Positions 1 through 6,098 of a stretch of DNA of 18,042 nt are shown here, in pieces. Each line of letters opens with the position of its first letter. Position 1 is the stretch's first letter. The notes under the pieces are model-generated. The model did no database searches. It was not told the origin of the DNA and saw only the letters and a program-made list of their open reading frames with translations. Origin of the DNA: DATDOO01 sp035293245 (GTDB lineage: Bacteria; Pseudomonadota; Gammaproteobacteria; Methylococcales; Methylococcaceae); NCBI GenBank assembly GCA_035293245.1, contig DATDOO010000132.1, positions 1 through 18,042 on the forward strand. The letters are read 5' to 3'. A program made the position numbers and the translations under genes.

Positions 1-188
1 CCACCGCCACGTTGCACTTCTTGGGCTTTGTGTTTGGCCGGTCGCTGTTGCCCGTTTCTTTCCAGCAGGCCGGTTAGTCCGGTTTTTTCGGATTCCGCCA
101 CCGCTCTGTCGGCGAATTTGCCTCCGCATGTGCTTTCTTGAGGCTTATACGCTGCCGAGCATCGCAAGAGAAACGCGGTCAGGCCCAC

Positions 189-214
189 GGAGGCGCGGTT
201 AGCTGCGCGCCTCC
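189..214 (-). terminator. Hairpin just downstream of the Rieske-PAS-GGDEF-EAL gene (possible terminator)
   Basis: A perfect 9-bp inverted repeat (GGAGGCGCG at 189-197, CGCGCCTCC at 206-214) with an 8-base loop lies 14 bp past the stop codon of the leftward operon. It is where a terminator would be expected, but no T-run follows it in the direction of transcription, so it is not a canonical intrinsic terminator. It could instead protect the 3' end of the mRNA. The remaining bases 1-227 show no gene that I can support. Confidence 0.35.
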
Positions 215-227
215 CCACAAATCCGGA

Positions 228-2849
228 TTACGGCGAACACCGCTCCGCGAGGTTCGAGAACTCGGCGTAAAACTCCTCGAACTGCGCCGCGGGCAAGGGC
301 CGCGACAACAGATAGCCCTGGATTTCGTCGCAGGCGTGGGCGTTCAGCAATTCCAGTTGCTGCTGGGTTTCCACCCCTTCCGCGACCACCCTCATGTTGA
401 GGCTGTGGCCCAGGGCGATGACGGTCTTGATGAGTGCCACCACCTCGGTATTTCCCGCGTCCCGGTAATCGCGGATGAAGGAGCGGTCGATCTTGAGCAC
501 TTGCACCGGCAGCTTGCGCAAATAGGACAGGGAAGAATACCCAGTGCCGAAATCGTCCATGGCGATCCTGATGCCTTTACCGGCGATGGAACGCAACCTG
601 TGCGTGGCCGTGTCGATGTCGTGCATGACGACGCTTTCGGTGATTTCCAGTTCGATCCAGCGGGGCGACACGCCGGTTTCCTCCAGGATTTTGTCCAAGT
701 CGGCGATGAAGTCGTCGGCCAGCAACTGCTTGGCCGACAAATTGACCGCGATTCGTATCCCGCAGAACCGGTCAGCCCACGCCTTTGCCTGCATACAAGC
801 GGTGCGCAGGATCCATCGTCCCAAAACATGGATGAAACCGGTTTCTTCGGCGACGGGAATGAACTTGTCCGGGGGGATGACGCCGTCGGGCGGATGATGC
901 CAGCGGATCAAGGCTTCCGCGCCGGTGATCGCCCCCCGGCCCGCATCGGCTTTGGGCTGGTAATGCAATTCGAACTCGCGGTCTTCCAAAGCCCGGTGCA
1001 GCTTGGTTTCCAGTTCGATGCGCTGCTGGGCTTCGACGTTCATGCGCGCTTCGAAATACTGGAAAGTGCCCCGCCCTTTGGCCTTGGCCGCATACATGGC
1101 GGCATCGGCGTGTTTGGTCAGGACGGTGAAATCGTCGCCGTCGTCGGGGTAGAGCGAGATGCCGATGCTGGCACCGACGTAAATATGATGGTTGTCGATG
1201 GGTACCGGCAACTCTAGCACCTGGAGGATTTTTTGCGCGATCTCCGCCGCTTCCTGGGCTTCGTCCAGGCCGGAGAGGATGATGGTGAACTCGTCGCCGC
1301 CCAGGCGCGCCACCGTGTCGGACTTGCGCACGCAAGTCTGGATGCGCGCCGCCACCTCCTGCAACAGGCAATCCCCCGCCCAATGGCCGAGCGTATCGTT
1401 GATGTTCTTGAAACGATCCAGGTCGATGAAGAACACCGCCAGCCGGGTCTGGTTGCGCTGCGCCAGCAGACACTCGTGCTCCAGGCGATTTTTGAACAGG
1501 GAGCGGTTGGGCAGCGTTGTCAGCGGGTCGTAGTAAGCGAGTTGCTCCAGCTTCTGCTCGGTTTGTTTCAGGGTGCTGATGTCCGAGAAGATGGCGACGT
1601 AGTGGCTGGTTACGCCGCGTTCGTCGGCCAGGGCATTGATGGTGAGCCAGACGGGATAGATTTCCCGGTTCTTGCGCCTGTCCCACATCTCGCCGCGCCA
1701 GGAACCCTCGGTGACGAGGTCATGCCACATCTGTTCGTAGAAACGCCGGTCGTGCCGGCCGGATTTCAAGAGGCGCGGGTTCCTGCCGACGACTTCGGAT
1801 TTGTCGTAGCCGGTGATGGCGGTAAAAGCCGCGTTGGTCTCCAGGATGACGGCATCGGCGTCGGTGATGAAAATGGCTTCGCCGCTGTTTTCGAAGACCT
1901 TGGCGCTCAAGCGGAGCTTCATCTCGCGTTCCTTGAGCAGGCTGATGTTGGTGCCGCTGATCACCGCGCCCTCCAGTTTGCCCTGGTCGGAATGCAGCAG
2001 GCTTCCCTTCAGCAAATAAGCCGCGGTCTTTGCAGCGCCCTTGACCGACAGCCAATGCTCGGCGGCATAGCCGTTGTCGAGACGGATGTTTTCCAGCATC
2101 GCCGAGCGCACCGGCCACGACAGGGCCGGCAACCGGGCGGCCAGCTTTTCCCGGTCGGCCGGGGCCAGCAGGTCGTCGAACGGCTGGCCCAGCAACTCTT
2201 CCGCGTCGAATTCCAGTTCGCGCAGGATGGCCGTGTTGACCTGCCTGATGCGCCCGTCCGTGTCGACCACCACCAGCAGACCGTCCATGCTGTCCATCAC
2301 CCGGCCGATGAAGCGCGCCAGGCCCTGTTGGCGAACGACCAGTTCCTCCAGTTGCTGCTTTTTCTGTTCCGACTCCCGCAACATGGCATCCATGCCGTGG
2401 GTGATGGCGACGATCTGTCGTTCTTTTTTGAAATTGGCCAGGGTCAGTTGGTCGATTTCATGTTGCAGCCGGGACGCGGTGGCCGCCGGGTTTTCGGCGT
2501 GGGGATTGCCGGTCGCGTAAGGCAACGGCTGTCCGAGGTCCGATAACGGAATGAAAAAGCTTTCCTGCTCGCGGCAGGCGTGGAAGCCGCTGTCCAGGAG
2601 GCCGATGCGCCGGCCGTGGGCCGGGCACACCAGGGTGTCGTTGCCATGCAACCGACAGTGCACCAGGCTATGTCCTTCGTGGGGGCATTCGGCGCGCAGC
2701 GCCACATAGCCGTCCGGCATGGGAAAAATGAGGATGTGCGACGGCTGCGCCTGACCCGGCAAGCACAACTGCCCCATCCAGCGCTGCGGGACGGTGTCGG
2801 ATAGCAGGGTCGCAGATTCGACCGGCACCCGATTGCGGGAATTTTTCAC
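228..2849 (-). CDS. Rieske-PAS-PAS-GGDEF-EAL protein: putative H2-responsive c-di-GMP cyclase/phosphodiesterase
   Basis: This 873-residue protein is predicted to be cytoplasmic; no membrane segment or signal peptide is seen. Domains in order: a Rieske-type [2Fe-2S] domain (about 20-110) with C55-x-H57 and C75-x-x-H78; a charged, Gln-rich coiled-coil linker (about 122-178); PAS 1 (about 180-305); PAS 2 (about 312-430); GGDEF (about 435-600) with an intact GGDEF at 517-521 and an RxxD inhibitory site at 508-511; EAL (about 612-862). The EAL domain keeps EAL at 645-647, N703, E735, D765-D766 in the DDFGTG motif, K786 and E824. Both enzymatic domains therefore look active, making and degrading cyclic di-GMP. 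The gene starts with GTG and overlaps the upstream protease stop by 4 bp (GTGA), which implies translational coupling. It is the last gene of the group 2 hydrogenase operon. Sensing H2 by electron transfer into the Rieske centre is my inference; the domain assignments are read directly from motifs. Confidence 0.93.
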   Translation of the reverse strand: MKNSRNRVPVESATLLSDTVPQRWMGQLCLPGQAQPSHILIFPMPDGYVALRAECPHEGHSLVHCRLHGNDTLVCPAHGRRIGLLDSGFHACREQESFFIPLSDLGQPLPYATGNPHAENPAATASRLQHEIDQLTLANFKKERQIVAITHGMDAMLRESEQKKQQLEELVVRQQGLARFIGRVMDSMDGLLVVVDTDGRIRQVNTAILRELEFDAEELLGQPFDDLLAPADREKLAARLPALSWPVRSAMLENIRLDNGYAAEHWLSVKGAAKTAAYLLKGSLLHSDQGKLEGAVISGTNISLLKEREMKLRLSAKVFENSGEAIFITDADAVILETNAAFTAITGYDKSEVVGRNPRLLKSGRHDRRFYEQMWHDLVTEGSWRGEMWDRRKNREIYPVWLTINALADERGVTSHYVAIFSDISTLKQTEQKLEQLAYYDPLTTLPNRSLFKNRLEHECLLAQRNQTRLAVFFIDLDRFKNINDTLGHWAGDCLLQEVAARIQTCVRKSDTVARLGGDEFTIILSGLDEAQEAAEIAQKILQVLELPVPIDNHHIYVGASIGISLYPDDGDDFTVLTKHADAAMYAAKAKGRGTFQYFEARMNVEAQQRIELETKLHRALEDREFELHYQPKADAGRGAITGAEALIRWHHPPDGVIPPDKFIPVAEETGFIHVLGRWILRTACMQAKAWADRFCGIRIAVNLSAKQLLADDFIADLDKILEETGVSPRWIELEITESVVMHDIDTATHRLRSIAGKGIRIAMDDFGTGYSSLSYLRKLPVQVLKIDRSFIRDYRDAGNTEVVALIKTVIALGHSLNMRVVAEGVETQQQLELLNAHACDEIQGYLLSRPLPAAQFEEFYAEFSNLAERCSP

Positions 2850-3310
2850 GAGGGTTGGAACATCACGCGGTCACGGATGATGGATAAGGCGTGCTCCGCT
2901 GCTTGCGCAACCGCCGGGCTCAATCCCGGCGCAAAAGGGATTATGCGGTCGATTTCGGCGCCGACCACGACGATGTCCGGCAGTGTACCGTAAACGGCCG
3001 CGGCCGCCTGCAACAGGTAAGGGATGCCGGCGGCGTGGCCGGACAAGTCGTTGTCCAGGCGATCCACCGGTTCCGGCTGGAATACGTGCACCGTACCCGG
3101 ATTGCCTTGGTTGGCCAGGGCGTCCACCAGGATCGCCTCGCGGCAGCCGTCCAGCCAGCCCAAGGCATCCAGGCCGGAAACACCGGCGTCGAACAAACGC
3201 ACGTCATCGGGCCAGTCCAGTTGTTGCAGACGCTGGTAGATGTACGGACCGAACCCGTCGTCGCCGTGCAAGGCATTGCCGAAGCAAATGACGTGGCGGG
3301 CGGCGGGCAC
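2846..3310 (-). CDS. Hydrogenase maturation protease for the adjacent group 2 hydrogenase (HupW/HyaD/HybD family)
   Basis: A 154-residue nickel-dependent endopeptidase that should remove the C-terminal tail of the large hydrogenase subunit after nickel insertion. It has the family N-terminus FGNALHGDDGFG (residues 10-21). Its presumed nickel ligands are D18 (or D17), D63 and H92, matching E16, D62 and H93 of E. coli HybD in position. The open frame extends much further upstream, but that part overlaps the large-subunit gene and does not resemble the family. I chose GTG at 3310, five residues before the HVICFGN strand and 4 bp after the large-subunit stop. No strong Shine-Dalgarno is visible, so translation is probably coupled. 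The neighbouring large subunit does carry a 12-residue tail after its last histidine, so a substrate is present. The other protease of the window (hupD) most likely serves the group 1 enzyme. Confidence 0.88.
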   Translation of the reverse strand: MPAARHVICFGNALHGDDGFGPYIYQRLQQLDWPDDVRLFDAGVSGLDALGWLDGCREAILVDALANQGNPGTVHVFQPEPVDRLDNDLSGHAAGIPYLLQAAAAVYGTLPDIVVVGAEIDRIIPFAPGLSPAVAQAAEHALSIIRDRVMFQPS

Positions 3311-3314
3311 GGGG

Positions 3315-4850
3315 CTACGGCCGGAGAGATAAGCGGCGGTCCTTGCCCAAAACGTGCACCGTGCACACCAGGCACGGATCGTGGGAACGGATGATGTGGC
3401 CGATTTCCAGGGGATCGTCCGGGTTCTGCACTTCGATGCCCAACAGGCTCTGCTCCCAGTGGCCGTGGCGGCCGGCCGTGTCTTTGGGGGAGGCGTTCCA
3501 GGCGGTGGGCGTGACCACCTGGTACTGCGAAATGACGCCATCCGCCACCCGCACCCAATGGCCCAGGGCGCCGCGGGCGGCGGCGACCAGGCCGTAGCCT
3601 TCGCCGTCGGGCAACCGGGCGTCGGGTGGCGGCAGGTAATGGGCTTGGCCAAGACCGGCCGCCAGTTCCCGCAGGGTGTCCCGCATCCGCGCCAGAAAGA
3701 GGCCGGTGCGGCGCAGGCGGGCGAATTGACGCAGCCAGGTGCTGCCGCCTTCTTCCCGGTACAGCGCGGTGATCAGCGGCTCGCCGTCGATCAACAACTC
3801 GGCCAGCGGCCCGGTCTGCACTACCTGGTCCCGGTAGCGCGGCGCCTTGCTCCAGGTGTAGCGGTCGGAATGGGGCTGGTAATCGGGGACGGTCTGTCCC
3901 TGCCAGGGATGGCGTCCGCCCGCATAGGGCAGGAACCAGGAATAGCGCACGTGCTCGGCGATCTGCCGATGGTCGAAGCCCTCGACCTCTCCCCGCTCCC
4001 CGTCGAGAAAACCGGAGCGCCACAGGTGGCGGTTTTCGGTGTACGGCGGCTGCCAATGCTCGGGATCGCAACCGACGCCATAGCTGAGCATGTGCGGCGT
4101 GCCCGGGGCCTGGCGGTGCAAACCCAGGGAGCGGGCCAGCAGCGTCATGAGCCCGACGGCGCCGGCGGCGGGTTTTTCGTCCTCCAGCCAACGGAACAAA
4201 TCTTCCGCCGAGGCCAGCGCCAGCCACCTATCCAGGTCGCCGCCGATGACCTGGTTCTCGAACCAGCGGGTCAAGGGGCGCAGCAGCGCCTGGCAATCCA
4301 CGATGCGTCTGGCCGTGGGCGGGGTGGTGACGCCGCCGGGCAGCATGTAGGAGGAGTGCGGCCACTGGCCGCCGAAGAGGGCGACGATCTTCACCATGTG
4401 CCGGGAATGCTCCAGCGTGCCGCGGTGCGCCCAACCCTGGAACGGCTGGAAGGCTTCCACCGCCTGGCTGTAAAGCGGATGCTTCGCGTAGCGGGAATGG
4501 CAGAAATCGGCGGTGAAAAACAGGAACGACTGCCGCAAATCGCTCTGCACCGTTTCCGCCATCAGGCACAGGTTGCGGATGCGGGTGGCGTTGGGCGGCA
4601 CCGGAATGGCGCCGATCTGCTCCAGCGCCAGCACTGCCGAATACAGGTGCGCCGTGCCGCAAATACCGCAGATGCGCGGCGTGACGACCAGGGAATCCTT
4701 CGGCTGCCGGCCGATCATGATCTGCTCGAAGCCCCGGTACAGGGTGCCGATGCAGCGGGCGTCGGCCACGGTGTTGCCGTCCAGCTCCAACTGGAACTGC
4801 AAATCCCCTTCGACCCGGTTCAGGTCGATGTCGACGACTCGGCGCGACAT
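3315..4850 (-). CDS. Group 2 (2c-like) [NiFe]-hydrogenase large subunit
   Basis: This 511-residue catalytic subunit would bind the Ni-Fe(CN)2CO centre. The N-terminal L1 motif RICGICGTAH supplies C61 and C64, and the C-terminal L2 motif DPCLVCTVH supplies C493 and C496, so all four nickel-binding cysteines are present. A 12-residue extension (500-511) follows H499, the usual cleavage point, and should be removed by the protease encoded next. The full open frame runs further upstream through the small-subunit gene in another frame; ATG at 4850 gives the family N-terminus MSRRVVDIDLNRVEG. It has a Shine-Dalgarno GGAG and lies 2 bp after the small-subunit stop. Group 2 enzymes include cyanobacterial uptake HupL and sensory HupV/HoxC. 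Linkage to a GGDEF-EAL protein points to subgroup 2c, a putative H2 sensor. The assignment to group 2 is firm; the subgroup and sensory role are inferred from context. Confidence 0.94.
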   Translation of the reverse strand: MSRRVVDIDLNRVEGDLQFQLELDGNTVADARCIGTLYRGFEQIMIGRQPKDSLVVTPRICGICGTAHLYSAVLALEQIGAIPVPPNATRIRNLCLMAETVQSDLRQSFLFFTADFCHSRYAKHPLYSQAVEAFQPFQGWAHRGTLEHSRHMVKIVALFGGQWPHSSYMLPGGVTTPPTARRIVDCQALLRPLTRWFENQVIGGDLDRWLALASAEDLFRWLEDEKPAAGAVGLMTLLARSLGLHRQAPGTPHMLSYGVGCDPEHWQPPYTENRHLWRSGFLDGERGEVEGFDHRQIAEHVRYSWFLPYAGGRHPWQGQTVPDYQPHSDRYTWSKAPRYRDQVVQTGPLAELLIDGEPLITALYREEGGSTWLRQFARLRRTGLFLARMRDTLRELAAGLGQAHYLPPPDARLPDGEGYGLVAAARGALGHWVRVADGVISQYQVVTPTAWNASPKDTAGRHGHWEQSLLGIEVQNPDDPLEIGHIIRSHDPCLVCTVHVLGKDRRLSLRP

Positions 4851-4852
4851 CT

Positions 4853-5794
4853 CTAAGGCTCCATGTCCTTGTCCAGCACCCGCTGGGGCGCGGCTTCGTG
4901 GGCCAGGCTCTTGTAAGCCATGTAGCTGGCGCGCTGTACGTCCAGGGGCAAATGAACGGGAATGGCGCCGATTTTTTCCGTGAGAAACAAGTCCCGGCTG
5001 CGGGGAAAATCCGGGGAGGTGCAGCCGAAACAGGGCACGCCGGCGCGGGTTTTGCTGCTGATGCCGTTCCACAAGTCGGTGTTGCACACCGCCAGCGTCA
5101 GCGGGCCGCGGCAGCCCAGGTTGAAGAACAGACAACCGCGCTCGCCGAACCGGCTGTCTTCCACGTCGTACTCGTGGTACTCGTTGCGGGTGCAGCCCTG
5201 ATGGACCAGGCTGCCGAAAAACGCCTTCGGCCGGTTGAGGAAATCCAGTTCCACCGGCAGCCCGGACGCCAGCATGGCCAGGGTCTTGGTCATGGCGTTG
5301 GGGTGGGCGGGACATCCCGCCACGTTGACGACCGGAGCGCCCCGTCCGGAGCGCCATTCGGGCGGCAGCAGGCCGCCGGGGATTTCGCCGTCGAATTGCA
5401 GCCCGAGGCAGTCGGTGGGATTGGGCGGCGCCGCGTGGACGCCGCCGAACGCGGCGCACGTGCCCATGGCGACCACGTAACCCGCCTTGGCGGCGAGTTC
5501 CTTGACCAGGCTCATCTTGGAGCGGCCGCCGTGGGGATCGTACATGCCGGAACCGTTGGGCCCGGTCACGATGCTGCCCTCGATGCACAGGATGTCCAGC
5601 GCTTGCCGGTCCGCCAGAATGCCGGCGACAACCTGGTCCAGGTGCCGGACCGGCTCGACGGACAACGACGGCTGCCACAGCAACTCGATGCCGTAAAGCG
5701 CCGGCAGTTCCTCCACGGACGGGCTGTCCGCGCACAGCAAGGCCATGGTATCGCCACCGCAAGAGCCGGTTTGCAGCCACAACAGGGTAGTCAT
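4853..5794 (-). CDS. Group 2 (2c-like) [NiFe]-hydrogenase small subunit, cytoplasmic
   Basis: This 313-residue iron-sulfur subunit would carry electrons away from the active site. It begins MTTLLWLQTGSC without a Tat signal peptide and has no C-terminal membrane anchor, so it should stay in the cytoplasm. Cluster ligands by position: proximal C12, D15, C113 and C161; distal H198, C201, C221 and C228; medial C237, C255 and C258. At residue 15 most [NiFe]-hydrogenases have cysteine; here the codon is GAT (Asp). Cyanobacterial HupS, as I recall, has Asn there. I chose ATG at 5794 because homologues begin just before the LWLQ strand; a TTG at 5827 would add 11 residues (MSGNENRPPSP). Neither has a clear ribosome binding site. 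It is the first gene of the leftward four-gene operon and is divergent from hupS. Confidence 0.93.
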   Translation of the reverse strand: MTTLLWLQTGSCGGDTMALLCADSPSVEELPALYGIELLWQPSLSVEPVRHLDQVVAGILADRQALDILCIEGSIVTGPNGSGMYDPHGGRSKMSLVKELAAKAGYVVAMGTCAAFGGVHAAPPNPTDCLGLQFDGEIPGGLLPPEWRSGRGAPVVNVAGCPAHPNAMTKTLAMLASGLPVELDFLNRPKAFFGSLVHQGCTRNEYHEYDVEDSRFGERGCLFFNLGCRGPLTLAVCNTDLWNGISSKTRAGVPCFGCTSPDFPRSRDLFLTEKIGAIPVHLPLDVQRASYMAYKSLAHEAAPQRVLDKDMEP

Positions 5795-5879
5795 CGGAGA
5801 TGGGGGTCGATTTTCATTTCCAGACAAGGGCCGTCGACTTTAGTCCAACTGGTACGGCGATGGAAAGAGGAAAGTTTTC

Positions 5880-5901
5880 CGCCGGACATGGAAATCCGGC
5901 G
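5880..5901. other. Inverted repeat in the leader of the leftward (sensor hydrogenase) operon
   Basis: CGCCGGA (5880-5886) and TCCGGCG (5895-5901) form a perfect 7-bp inverted repeat around an 8-base spacer. It lies 86 bp upstream of the group 2 small-subunit start, in the 304-bp region between the two divergent operons. It may be an operator or an mRNA leader hairpin. I could find no convincing sigma-70 or sigma-54 promoter for the leftward operon around it. Confidence 0.35.
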
Positions 5902-5933
5902 CAAGCCGCTCCAGCCGCAGCTCCAGGCCGCTG

Positions 5934-5969
5934 TGTCGCATGTGCGACTTGCGACACGGTTTTGTCGCA
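5934..5969. promoter_or_regulatory. Cluster of four TGTCGCA half-sites: probable activator binding region (UAS)
   Basis: Four copies of the heptamer TGTCGCA, or its complement TGCGACA, occur within 36 bp: forward at 5934-5940, reverse at 5943-5949 (TGCGACT, one mismatch), reverse at 5950-5956, and forward at 5963-5969. The first and second copies form GTCGCA-N2-TGCGAC; the first and third form GTGTCGC-N11-GCGACAC. The cluster lies at about -113 to -78 relative to the start predicted from the sigma-54 element, the usual distance for an NtrC-family activator such as HoxA or HupR. No such regulator gene is in the window. The site could also act on the leftward operon. Operator function is inferred from repeat architecture and position. 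Confidence 0.6.
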
Positions 5970-6021
5970 CTCGGAACACTCGCCGTCGGTGCAATTCCTC
6001 AGGCTTCATAAGGCCATGCCC

Positions 6022-6036
6022 TGGCACATTCCTTGT
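6022..6036 (+). promoter_or_regulatory. Sigma-54 (RpoN) -24/-12 promoter of the hup operon
   Basis: The sequence TGGCAC-N5-TTGT matches the consensus TGGCAC-N5-TTGC with one deviation: the -12 element has GT instead of GC. The GG at 6023-6024 and the G at 6035 keep the required spacing. The predicted start is near 6047, giving a leader of about 50 bases before hupS. Sigma-54 control of group 1 uptake hydrogenases is known in Ralstonia and Rhodobacter relatives. I did not find a clear IHF site between this element and the upstream half-site cluster. Confidence 0.68.
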
Positions 6037-6098
6037 TTAACCCACCCGACGGCCGGTGCTGCCGCAACCACAACTACAAGAATGAATAAGGGGGAAGG

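Noticed and set aside
1..227. A gene fragment at the left edge
   Set aside because: No frame shows recognisable protein sequence, and the plus-strand frame beginning at 138 runs antisense into the cyclase gene.
1233..2546. Long plus-strand open frame of 437 codons opposite the cyclase gene
   Set aside because: It lies antisense to a protein with clear Rieske, PAS, GGDEF and EAL motifs. Long antisense frames are expected at this GC content, and it shows no recognisable domain.
3354..4856. Plus-strand open frame of 500 codons opposite the group 2 large subunit
   Set aside because: It mirrors the third-position GC pattern of the real hydrogenase gene on the minus strand and has no family resemblance.
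3315..5794. Calling the leftward hydrogenase a HupUV/HoxBC histidine-kinase sensor (group 2b)
   Set aside because: No histidine kinase is linked, the large subunit has a processing tail and a protease, and the proximal ligand motif is CGGD. A cyclase-linked 2c assignment fits better.
5795..5960. Sigma-54 or sigma-70 promoter for the leftward operon
   Set aside because: On the minus strand one TGG-N10-GC match exists near 5899-5913, but the -24 and -12 blocks are otherwise poor. No good TTGACA/TATAAT pair was found, so the promoter is left unassigned.
5975..6020. IHF site between the activator sites and the sigma-54 element
   Set aside because: The best A/T-rich stretch has too many mismatches to WATCAA-N4-TTR.
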